Positions 1-6,053 of a stretch of DNA of 11,209 nucleotides are shown here, in pieces (within the stretch, counting starts at the first letter, position 1; the number at the start of each line of letters is the position of its first letter). The notes under the pieces were generated by a model that did no database searches, was not told the origin of the DNA, and saw only the letters and a program-made list of their open reading frames with translations. The stretch comes from an uncultured Eubacteriales bacterium (GTDB taxonomy: Bacteria; Bacillota; Clostridia; UMGS1883; UMGS1540): the NCBI GenBank assembly GCA_900552775.1, contig USAP01000045.1:1-11209 (forward strand), in the 5' to 3' direction. A program made the position numbers and the translations under genes.

Positions 1-1
1 G

Positions 2-793
2 GGCAACCAGCTGAAAAGCATTCTTGAAAAGCTCACATCGAGCAGATTCAAAGGTTTTCTGCTCGGTCTCGGCGTGCTTGTTATTGCCGCCGTATACAAG
101 ATTTACGAATTTCTGCCGGACTTTTATGTTTATGCCGCAAGGTACAATTACGGAAAAAACAACGCAAAAATGTTTGAACTTCTGGAAAAGGCTTATAAAA
201 CCGGCAGACTTAAAGCGGACTACAAAAATTATTACGCATATATGTGCCTGCGCGAGAATAAGCTTGACAAGGCGGAGCAGCTTTTTAACGCCGTGCTTTC
301 CTATAAGCAGCCCGATGACGTTAAAGCAAGGTGCAAATTAAACTATGCGCTGCTGCTCTGGAAAAAGGGAGAAAACCGTGAGGCGCTGCAAATGACGGAG
401 GAGGTTTTCGAAAAATACAAATCCGTTGTGTCATACTGCAACTACGGCTTTCTGCTTATTGAAAACGGCGAGTTTCAGAAGGCGCTCGAAGTAAATCTCG
501 AGGCTTACAAATATGACAGCTCAAACGACATAATAGCCGATAACCTGGCTCAGACATACTACATGCTCGGCAAATACGAAGAAAGCGAAAAGTATTACAA
601 AGAGATTGAGGCGCGCGCGCCAAAATCGCCGACGCCTTATTATAACTACGCAAAAACGCTTTACGCGCTCGGCAAAAAGGAAGAAGCCGCCGAAAAACTT
701 CGCCGCGCTTTGGAATTTCCGTTCACGGGCATTGCAACGGTGAGCGTAACCGATGTTGAAAAAATGCTTGCGCATGTTGAAAGCGAAATCTGA
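2..793 (+). CDS. Membrane-anchored TPR-repeat protein, 5' end cut by the window
   Basis: The reading frame is open from base 2 and has no stop before the window edge, so the true start lies upstream. The visible 263 residues begin with a short basic/polar stretch and one hydrophobic segment (about residues 17-35, FLLGLGVLVIAAVYKIYEFL), likely a single membrane anchor. The rest is alpha-helical and contains about five tetratricopeptide-like units. These show the usual pattern of Y/L-A-x-x-L...G-x-x-x-E-A, for example near AQTYYMLGKYEESEKYYKEI and AKTLYALGKKEEAAEKLRRA. TPR domains bind proteins; no catalytic motif is seen. A GTG at 74 would start inside the membrane segment and is unlikely to be the real start. 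The next gene begins 67 bases downstream with no terminator between, so the two may share a transcript. The TPR and anchor calls are firm, but the cellular role is unknown. Confidence 0.8.
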   Translation, partial: GNQLKSILEKLTSSRFKGFLLGLGVLVIAAVYKIYEFLPDFYVYAARYNYGKNNAKMFELLEKAYKTGRLKADYKNYYAYMCLRENKLDKAEQLFNAVLSYKQPDDVKARCKLNYALLLWKKGENREALQMTEEVFEKYKSVVSYCNYGFLLIENGEFQKALEVNLEAYKYDSSNDIIADNLAQTYYMLGKYEESEKYYKEIEARAPKSPTPYYNYAKTLYALGKKEEAAEKLRRALEFPFTGIATVSVTDVEKMLAHVESEI

Positions 794-860
794 CCGAGGC
801 GCTTAAAAAATATAAAAAACCAAAGGGCATCGGCTCTTCAAAATAAAAAGGAGAATTGAT

Positions 861-2165
861 ATGGGACTTTTAAAAGCAGGTATAGGTGCCGCTTCGGGCG
901 TTCTTGCCGACCAGTGGCGCGAATACTTTTACTGTGATTCGCTCAGCTCCGATATTCTTATGAAAAAAGGGGAAAAACGTGTCGGAGGGCGCAGTTCAAA
1001 CACCCGTGGCAGTGACAATATTATTTCAAACGGCTCTGTAATTGCCGTTAACGAGGGACAGTGCATGATAATCACAGACCAGGGCAAAATTACGGAAATA
1101 TGCGCGGAGGCAGGCGAATTTGTCTACGATTCCTCCACGGAGCCGAGCGTGTTTTACGGCGGCTTCGGCGAAGGCGTTAAGAAAAGCTTTGAGGCTTTGG
1201 GCAAGCGTTTCACTTTCGGCGGCGACACGGCAAAGGACCAGCGTGTGTACTTTTTCAATACAAAGGAGATAACAGACAATAAATTCGGCACGCAGAACCC
1301 GATTCCGTTCCGCGTTACGGTGGACGAAAATCTGGGATATAAACTTTCGGTTGATTTAAGATGCAACGGCGTTTATTCTTATAAAATTGTGGACCCCGTG
1401 CTCTTTTACACAAATGTTGCAGGAAACGTTGCGGATGTATACGAACGTTCCGAACTTACGGATATGCTCCGCGGCGAACTGTGCAACGCACTGCAGCCCG
1501 CTTTGGCAGCAATTGCGGCAAAGAAAATTATGTATTCGGAAATCCCGGCGCACACAAAAGAGATATCCGATGAGCTTAAAAACGTTTTGGCGGCTGAATG
1601 GAGCGAGAGCCGCGGCTTGCAGATTGTGTCGCTCAGCTTTAATTCCGTAACCATTCCGGAGGATCAGCGCAAAAAGATAACCGAGTGGGAAGAAAATGCC
1701 ATGACAACAAACCCGGCAACGGCAGCCGCGCGTCTTGTGGGAAGCCAGGCGGACGCTATGCGCACCGCGGCGGCAAACGAAGGCGGCATGGGCGCTCTCG
1801 GCGGTTTTGTGGGCATGAACATGGCACAGGCGGCAGGCGGAGCGTCGGCTCAGACCCTTTTCTCAATGCAGCAGAACGCGTCGGCTCCGGCGCAAAGCGG
1901 CTGGAACTGTCCCTGCGGAAAAACGGGCAACATGGGCAAATTTTGCTCCGAGTGCGGCGCTCCGCAGCCTTCGGACGGATGGATTTGCAAGTGCGGTGCA
2001 AAAAATCTCGGAAAATTCTGCACGGAATGCGGTGCACCGAAGCCTTCCGGCGCGCTTATATATAAATGCGACAAGTGCGGCTGGAAGCCCGAGGATCTTC
2101 AGAATCCGCCGAAATTCTGCCCCGAATGCGGCGATCCGTTTAACGAAAACGATATTGTGAAATAA
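861..2165 (+). CDS. SPFH/band-7 domain protein with three C-terminal zinc ribbons (YdjI-like)
   Basis: This is a 434-residue protein with a clear AAAAGGAG site 7-8 bases before ATG. Residues about 20-280 resemble the SPFH/band-7 proteins annotated as 'virion core protein-like', the Bacillus subtilis YdjI type. Recognisable parts are the WREYFYCDSLSSDILMKKG start, a beta-rich core, and a helical stretch ending at ITEWEENA. An Ala/Gly/Met-rich linker (about 285-345) leads to three zinc-ribbon modules: C350/C352/C362/C365, C376/C378/C387/C390 and C403/C406/C420/C423. The first two are near-duplicates of a WxCxCG...GKFCxECGAP unit; the third is a longer CxxC-13-CxxC ribbon. There is no signal peptide or true membrane helix, so any membrane association would be peripheral or through partners. 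In B. subtilis ydjI lies with ydjFGH, which include a PspA relative, suggesting a membrane-stress role. That role is inferred here. Confidence 0.87.
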   Translation: MGLLKAGIGAASGVLADQWREYFYCDSLSSDILMKKGEKRVGGRSSNTRGSDNIISNGSVIAVNEGQCMIITDQGKITEICAEAGEFVYDSSTEPSVFYGGFGEGVKKSFEALGKRFTFGGDTAKDQRVYFFNTKEITDNKFGTQNPIPFRVTVDENLGYKLSVDLRCNGVYSYKIVDPVLFYTNVAGNVADVYERSELTDMLRGELCNALQPALAAIAAKKIMYSEIPAHTKEISDELKNVLAAEWSESRGLQIVSLSFNSVTIPEDQRKKITEWEENAMTTNPATAAARLVGSQADAMRTAAANEGGMGALGGFVGMNMAQAAGGASAQTLFSMQQNASAPAQSGWNCPCGKTGNMGKFCSECGAPQPSDGWICKCGAKNLGKFCTECGAPKPSGALIYKCDKCGWKPEDLQNPPKFCPECGDPFNENDIVK

Positions 2166-2209
2166 ATTCGCGTTTACAGGGAATAATCTTTTATGAAGGG
2201 GGAATTTTC

Positions 2210-3181
2210 ATGAAAGCAACAACTAAAAAAATACTTACCGCGGCAGGTATCCTGGGCGGCATTGCGGCAGCCGCGGCGGCGTCGGCATATGTTACGGCAA
2301 AGCTTTTTGCCGAAACAGCGCTTGACCGCGAGCAGCCCAAAGTCATGAAAAAAGCCGGGAAGCTTATTTCGGGCGGAGGAGACGGCGGCGAGTTTGACGA
2401 AGAATGCGCCGAAGCTTCTCTCCGTCTGCAGAACAAGCCGCATGAAACGGTTGAAATAACAGCGTCCGACGGATGCAGGCTTTTGGGGCATTTCTACCCT
2501 GCGGAAAACCCCGAAAGAGTTATAATTGCGTTTCACGGCTGGCGCTCTTCCTGGCACAAGGATTTCGGCGCCGTGTCGGATTTCTGGGCGGAAAACGGAT
2601 GCAGCGTTCTGTATGTTGAACAGCGCGGTCAAAACGGCAGCGGCGGCAGCCATATAGGCATGGGCCTTACGGAAAGATTTGACTGTGCCGACTGGGTTAA
2701 CTGGGCAACGCTCCGCTGCGGAAGACAGATTCCGATATATCTTGCGGGTCTTTCGATGGGGGCAACAACGGTGCTTATGGCAGCCGGACTTCAGCTTCCG
2801 CCGAATGTTCACGGAATCATGGCGGACTGCGGATTTACTTCGCCGCACGCAATATGGAAACACGTTGCGGAAAAAAATCTGCACGTGCCTTACGGGCTCC
2901 GCGGTGTTATTGCCGAAGCGCTTTACCGCAGAAAAATAAATATGGGAGCTGCCGACTATTCAACCGTTGCGGCTCTTAAAAACACGCGTATTCCCGTGCT
3001 GCTTATACACGGCGCAGCGGACAAATTTGTTCCGGTTGAAATGACTTACGAAAATTACGAAGCGTGCGCTTCGCCGAAAAAATTGTTTATCGTGCCGGGC
3101 GCGGACCATGCCATGAGCTATCTCAAAGACCGCGAAGGCTATGAAAAAACAGTAAAAGATTTCTGGAAGGAGTTTGACTGA
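2210..3181 (+). CDS. Membrane-anchored alpha/beta hydrolase
   Basis: This is a 323-residue protein with a strong GAAGGGGG site before the ATG. An N-terminal Ala/Gly-rich hydrophobic segment (about residues 9-30) after a basic start suggests a signal anchor. The remainder is a complete alpha/beta-hydrolase fold. It has an oxyanion-side FHGWRSS motif (108-114), the nucleophile elbow G180-L-S182-M-G184, an acid Asp271 in HGAADKFVP, and catalytic His300 in PGADHAM. It resembles the broad COG1073 group (B. subtilis YqkD-like), whose substrates are mostly unknown; esterase or thioesterase activity is possible. It ends 2 bases before the next ATG, whose ribosome site (GGAAGGAG) lies inside its last codons, so the two genes are almost certainly co-translated. 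The family and triad are clear; the substrate is not. Confidence 0.88.
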   Translation: MKATTKKILTAAGILGGIAAAAAASAYVTAKLFAETALDREQPKVMKKAGKLISGGGDGGEFDEECAEASLRLQNKPHETVEITASDGCRLLGHFYPAENPERVIIAFHGWRSSWHKDFGAVSDFWAENGCSVLYVEQRGQNGSGGSHIGMGLTERFDCADWVNWATLRCGRQIPIYLAGLSMGATTVLMAAGLQLPPNVHGIMADCGFTSPHAIWKHVAEKNLHVPYGLRGVIAEALYRRKINMGAADYSTVAALKNTRIPVLLIHGAADKFVPVEMTYENYEACASPKKLFIVPGADHAMSYLKDREGYEKTVKDFWKEFD

Positions 3182-3183
3182 TT

Positions 3184-3708
3184 ATGAAAACATATTCTAA
3201 AATATCAATTGTGATTTCCGCACTTTTGATGATTGTTCTCGGCATAATTATGCTTTTAAACCCTGCCGAAACACTTGTCTCTCTTTCGCTGCTTATAGGG
3301 ATTTTCATGGCAGCCTCGGGCATATCGGCTCTTGTTTTCTATTTTTCTGCGGCGAGAGGCTTTGTCGGATCGGGCGCGGTGCTTTTTACGGGTATTTCTA
3401 ATATCGTGATAGGCATTTTGTTTATGAATCAGGGCGTTTTTGTGGCGCAGATTTTCACATTTATACTCGGACTGCTGCTTACAGTTTTTGGGGTAGAGCG
3501 CTTTGTACGCTCGTTTGACCTCAAAAACGCAGGCTTTTCAAACTGGTGGCTGACGCTCCTGCTGGGCATTGTCTGCGCGGCGCTCGGAATACTTTCCATG
3601 GCGGCACCCATAACGGGAGCTATTTTGGTGTCGGCGATTCTGGGCACGGGATTTATATTGTACGGCGCGGCGCTTCTGGCGCTGCTGCACTCGATTTCAA
3701 ACATGTAG
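3184..3708 (+). CDS. DUF308/HdeD-like integral membrane protein
   Basis: This 174-residue protein is almost entirely hydrophobic, with six predicted membrane helices (about residues 8-25, 31-52, 60-80, 83-106, 118-138 and 143-169). The helices fall into repeated pairs containing G-I-x-M/L-L-x-x-P-like turns. The size, six-helix layout and phrases such as LLIGIFMAASGISALVFYF and LGIVCAALGILSMAAP match the HdeD/DUF308 family. That family is named after the E. coli acid-resistance membrane protein HdeD, but clostridial members have no proven function. The gene starts 2 bases after the hydrolase stop and takes its Shine-Dalgarno from inside that gene. A long hairpin follows 17 bases after the stop. 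An envelope-stress role is an inference from the family name and neighbours only. Confidence 0.82.
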   Translation: MKTYSKISIVISALLMIVLGIIMLLNPAETLVSLSLLIGIFMAASGISALVFYFSAARGFVGSGAVLFTGISNIVIGILFMNQGVFVAQIFTFILGLLLTVFGVERFVRSFDLKNAGFSNWWLTLLLGIVCAALGILSMAAPITGAILVSAILGTGFILYGAALLALLHSISNM

Positions 3709-3724
3709 CAAAAAATTTAAACGG

Positions 3725-3771
3725 GACTTTGGAAAAACGGCTGCCCGGCAGCTGCTTTTCCGAAGTCTTTT
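3725..3771 (+). terminator. Long hairpin with a short T run after the DUF308 gene
   Basis: Bases 3725-3744 pair with 3748-3767 over about 20 positions, with a single A/C mismatch and a few G-U pairs around a 3-base loop. Only four Ts follow (3768-3771) before an A run. It sits between the DUF308 gene and the PLP-enzyme gene. I read it as an intrinsic terminator, possibly a leaky one, because no clear promoter fits in the 30 bases before the next start. It could instead be a mobile palindromic repeat. Confidence 0.6.
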
Positions 3772-3801
3772 AAAAACTTATGAAAAGGCAGGCTTAATAT
3801 T

Positions 3802-5064
3802 TTGAACAGTATTTTTGAAGAACTCGGAATATCGCAGAGCACGCTTGCGCTCGGAAAAGAAGCGGAAAAAAGCGTGCGCCCGATATTCGATAAAATAGAC
3901 GAAACGGCATTTAAAAACCATTTGCGTGTGCAGAAGGCTTTTTATGACGCGCGCATAAGTACGGTGCATTTTGCGGCAAGCTCGGGTTACGGCTTAAACG
4001 ATGAGGCGAGAGAAGCTGCCGATAAGGTTTATGCCTTAGCATTCGGTGCGGAAGCGGCAATTGTGCGGCCGAATTTCGTTTCGGGCACACACACGCTCTC
4101 GTGCATGCTTTTTGCGGCGCTGCGCCCCGGCGATACAATGCTTGCGGCAACGGGTGAGCCGTATGACACGCTGCACGGCGTTATACGCGGCGAAAAAGGT
4201 TCTCTTTCGTCTTTCGGGATAAACTATAAAGAAGTGCCCTTAAAAGACGGCGCGCCCGACAGAGAGGGAATACGGGCGGCTTTGTCGGACAAAACAATAA
4301 AAGTTGTGTGGATTCAGCGCTCAAAGGGATATGTATTCCGCCCGACACTTTCGGTGCATGAAATAGGAGAACTTGCGGAGTTTATCAAGAGCGTGCGAAG
4401 CGATGTATATGTGTTCTGTGACAATTGCTACGGCGAGTTTGCCGAGGAACGCGAGCCCGTCTCTCTCGGAGTTGACCTTATGGGCGGATCGCTTATTAAA
4501 AATCCCGGGGGCGGTCTTGCGCAGTCGGGCGGATACATAGCCGGCAGGGAAGAACTTGTTGAAATGGCGGCAGACGCGCTCACGGCGCCCGGTCTCGGCA
4601 TGGAAAGCGGCTGTAATTTCGGAATGTCAAAAAGTATCCTTCAGGGCTTTTATATGGCGCCGCACACGGTTGCGCAGGCAATGAAAACGGCGGTTTTCTG
4701 CTCATCCCTTATGCAGAAGCTCGGGTTTGATGTTTCTCCGCTGCCGGATGAACCGCGTGCGGATATAATAGAAGCTGTGCGTCTCGGTTCTCCCGAAATG
4801 GTGGAGGCTTTCTGCCAAGGCATTCAGCTGGGTTCGCCCGTAGATTCTTTTGTAACGCCGGTGCCGTCCGGTATGCCCGGATACGGCGATGAGGTTATCA
4901 TGGCTGCCGGAACGTTTACGCAGGGCGCTTCAATAGAAATCACCGCGGATGCACCCATGAGAGAGCCGTATGTGGTTTACATGCAGGGCGCGCTTTCGTA
5001 TGAATCGGGAAAAACGGCGGTGCTTGCTGCCGCGGAAAAAGTTAAAAGGCTTTTAAATAAATAA
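3802..5064 (+). CDS. ynbB: PLP-dependent enzyme, methionine gamma-lyase-like / 'aluminium resistance' family (YnbB-like)
   Basis: This 420-residue protein matches the size and motifs of the Met_gamma_lyase/'aluminium resistance protein' family (B. subtilis YnbB), a branch of fold-type I PLP enzymes. The Schiff-base lysine is K233 in GGSLIKNPGGGLAQSGGYI. The Asp that would pair with the pyridine nitrogen is D207 in VFCDNCYGEF, and the substrate/cofactor loop VRPNFVSGTHTL is at about 88-99. A cystathionine- or methionine-lyase-type reaction is likely by fold, but the physiological substrate of this family is not established. The start is TTG at 3802: an in-frame stop sits at 3781, no ATG or GTG lies between, and a weak AAAAGGCAGG element is correctly placed. 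B. subtilis YnbB is almost the same length, supporting this start. In B. subtilis ynbB lies near hfq and glnR; that context is not seen here. Confidence 0.85.
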   Translation: MNSIFEELGISQSTLALGKEAEKSVRPIFDKIDETAFKNHLRVQKAFYDARISTVHFAASSGYGLNDEAREAADKVYALAFGAEAAIVRPNFVSGTHTLSCMLFAALRPGDTMLAATGEPYDTLHGVIRGEKGSLSSFGINYKEVPLKDGAPDREGIRAALSDKTIKVVWIQRSKGYVFRPTLSVHEIGELAEFIKSVRSDVYVFCDNCYGEFAEEREPVSLGVDLMGGSLIKNPGGGLAQSGGYIAGREELVEMAADALTAPGLGMESGCNFGMSKSILQGFYMAPHTVAQAMKTAVFCSSLMQKLGFDVSPLPDEPRADIIEAVRLGSPEMVEAFCQGIQLGSPVDSFVTPVPSGMPGYGDEVIMAAGTFTQGASIEITADAPMREPYVVYMQGALSYESGKTAVLAAAEKVKRLLNK

Positions 5065-5107
5065 ACTTTTAAATTATTTTTTTGGGTTTTGCGGCTGTAT
5101 TTTCCGA

Positions 5108-5133
5108 AAAAAAGCCGTAAAATCCGCTTTTTT
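5108..5133 (+). terminator. Weak possible terminator after the PLP-enzyme gene
   Basis: AAAAAAGC (5108-5115) can pair with GCTTTTTT (5126-5133) across a 10-base loop. The stem has only two G-C pairs, so it is weak, but it lies 43 bases after the PLP-gene stop in an A/T-tract-rich stretch (5065-5220) that holds no gene. Confidence 0.25.
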
Positions 5134-5220
5134 CAAAAAAAGGTTTTTGCTCTAAAACTGCATAACCGTGGGTTTTTTCGGACTTTCGCAAAAAAAAATA
5201 AAAAAAGTTTGAAAAAAGTG

Positions 5221-5249
5221 TTGACATTTGGGGTAAGTTCTGCTATAAT
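5221..5249 (+). promoter_or_regulatory. Near-perfect sigma-A promoter of the tRNA operon
   Basis: TTGACA (5221-5226), a 17-base spacer, and TATAAT (5244-5249) preceded by TGC form a full-consensus promoter with an extended -10. Start of transcription should fall near 5256, leaving a leader of about 26 bases before tRNA-Val. Poly-A/T tracts just upstream (5190-5216) could act as an UP element. Confidence 0.92.
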
Positions 5250-5282
5250 AATATCTGTTGCTGATGATGGTGGCGGTCACGT

Positions 5283-5358
5283 GGGCGCATAGCTCAGCTG
5301 GGAGAGCATCTGCCTTACAAGCAGAGGGTCATAGGTTCGAGCCCTATTGTGCCCACCA
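5283..5358 (+). tRNA. tRNA-Val (anticodon UAC)
   Basis: The 76-base cloverleaf has acceptor GGGCGCA pairing with TGTGCCC (one G-U), then discriminator A and an encoded CCA. The anticodon stem TCTGC/GCAGA encloses loop CTTACAA, with anticodon TAC at 5316-5318. The T loop is TTCGAGC. It is the first gene of a four-tRNA run. Confidence 0.96.
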
Positions 5359-5364
5359 TTTTTT

Positions 5365-5441
5365 GGCCCGGTAGTTCAGTTGGTTAGAACGCCAGCCTGT
5401 CACGCTGGAGGTCGTGAGTTCGAGCCTCATCCGGGTCGCCA
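5365..5441 (+). tRNA. tRNA-Asp (anticodon GUC)
   Basis: The 77-base cloverleaf has acceptor GGCCCGG/CCGGGTC with discriminator G (as expected for Asp) and encoded CCA. The anticodon arm CCAGC-CTGTCAC-GCTGG puts GTC at 5399-5401. It lies 6 bases after tRNA-Val. Confidence 0.96.
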
Positions 5442-5445
5442 ACAC

Positions 5446-5521
<76 letters not shown>

Positions 5522-5534
5522 GCAACATTTTTAT

Positions 5535-5610
5535 GCGAATGTAGCTCATCTGGTAGAGCGCCACCTTGCCAAGGTGGAGGTAGCGAGTTCGAGCCTCGTC
5601 ATTCGCTCCA
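5535..5610 (+). tRNA. tRNA-Gly (anticodon GCC)
   Basis: The 76-base cloverleaf has acceptor GCGAATG/CATTCGC, discriminator T and encoded CCA. The anticodon arm CCACC-TTGCCAA-GGTGG puts GCC at 5568-5570. It is the last gene of the Val-Asp-Phe-Gly run, 13 bases after tRNA-Phe and 8 bases before the terminator stem. Confidence 0.96.
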
Positions 5611-5618
5611 ACCGTAGG

Positions 5619-5647
5619 AAAAGCACTTTACATAAAAGTGCTTTTTT
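5619..5647 (+). terminator. Intrinsic terminator of the Val-Asp-Phe-Gly tRNA operon
   Basis: AAAAGCACTTT (5619-5629) pairs perfectly with AAAGTGCTTTT (5635-5645) around a 5-base loop, and the T run continues to 5647. Confidence 0.9.
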
Positions 5648-5657
5648 CAACTAAGTA

Positions 5658-5686
5658 TTCACGGAATTTTAATTTTTTAATATAAT
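5658..5686 (+). promoter_or_regulatory. Promoter of tRNA-Cys
   Basis: TTCACG (5658-5663), a 17-base spacer and a perfect TATAAT (5681-5686) lie directly before tRNA-Cys. The tRNA begins only 8 bases after the -10, so transcription would start at or within about two bases of the mature 5' end. Confidence 0.75.
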
Positions 5687-5693
5687 ACAGTAT

Positions 5694-5768
5694 GGCACCA
5701 TAGCCAAGTGGTAAGGCATGGGTCTGCAACACCCTGATTCTCCGGTTCGAATCCGGATGGTGCCTCCA
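5694..5768 (+). tRNA. tRNA-Cys (anticodon GCA)
   Basis: The 75-base cloverleaf has acceptor GGCACCA/TGGTGCC, discriminator T (U73 is a Cys identity base) and encoded CCA. The anticodon loop is CTGCAAC with GCA at 5726-5728. The top pair of the anticodon stem is a T/T mismatch. Unlike the four tRNAs before it, it has its own promoter and its own terminator. Confidence 0.95.
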
Positions 5769-5802
5769 AAAATCGGCAAGTACGAAAGTACTTGTCGATT
5801 TT
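5769..5802 (+). terminator. Intrinsic terminator of tRNA-Cys
   Basis: A 15-bp stem (5769-5783 with 5788-5802, one G-U pair) closes on a GAAA tetraloop and ends in TTTT. The stem begins directly after the CCA end. The A/T ends make it usable in both directions. Confidence 0.88.
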
Positions 5803-5859
5803 ACTTATTACCTATTCACTCTTCACTAAAATATGCCGATTTTTTGTAAAAAAACAAAA

Positions 5860-5886
5860 CGGGCGGTCGCACAGGGTTGCCCCTGC
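5860..5886 (-). repeat. REP-like element, copy A (inverted)
   Basis: Read on the minus strand this 27-base element starts GCAGGGGCAACCC and ends GCGACCGCCCG. It matches the copy at 7662-7688 at 21 of 27 positions without gaps. The hairpin has drifted: GGGCGGTC pairs with GGTTGCCC only through three G-U pairs. The orientation is opposite to the other two copies. Confidence 0.6.
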
Positions 5887-5955
5887 GGCGTCGGGACAAG
5901 CTGCGCTCCGCGGAAGGACTTAAATTTTTCCGACTGCGTGAGGGGTTGTTTGCAA

Positions 5956-5975
5956 GGACAATTCATGAATTGTCC
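5956..5975. repeat. Perfect 20-bp palindrome
   Basis: GGACAATTCATGAATTGTCC is identical to its own reverse complement. It lies about 80 bases before the start of the ACT-MBL gene and carries flanks (GCAA before, GC after) that recall the GTAGG-type head of the REP-like copies. It may be a repressor operator or another palindromic repeat; the sequence does not decide. Confidence 0.65.
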
Positions 5976-6053
5976 GCTTTGTGTTGCGGAAACTAAAACG
6001 GCTGCCTGCAGTCATTTTGAGAGCCCGCCGGGCACAATATAAAGGAGATACAC

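Larger units (their letters stand above)
5803..6053. other. Non-coding stretch with palindromic elements before the ACT-MBL gene
   Basis: This 251-base gap holds no convincing gene. The open frame across 5833-6042 is Cys-rich and built from the repeat and palindrome sequences. The gap contains a REP-like element (5860-5886), a perfect palindrome (5956-5975) and, at its end, the AAAGGAG site (6042-6048) of the next gene. I could not find a promoter with both a good -35 and -10 here. Confidence 0.6.

Noticed and set aside
74..793. GTG at 74 as the start of the TPR gene
   Set aside because: The frame is open to the window edge and this start would cut the membrane segment in half, so the gene is 5'-truncated by the window.
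2174..2884. 236-codon minus-strand frame opposite the hydrolase
   Set aside because: The Arg/Cys/Ala-rich composition and full overlap with a motif-complete hydrolase mark it as a shadow.
5089..5292. Open frame of 67 codons between the PLP gene and the tRNAs
   Set aside because: It is made of A/T tracts, Lys/Phe-rich, and covers the tRNA promoter and the start of tRNA-Val.
5833..6042. Cys-rich 69-codon frame before the ACT-MBL gene
   Set aside because: It has no ribosome site and its content comes from the REP-like element and the palindrome.
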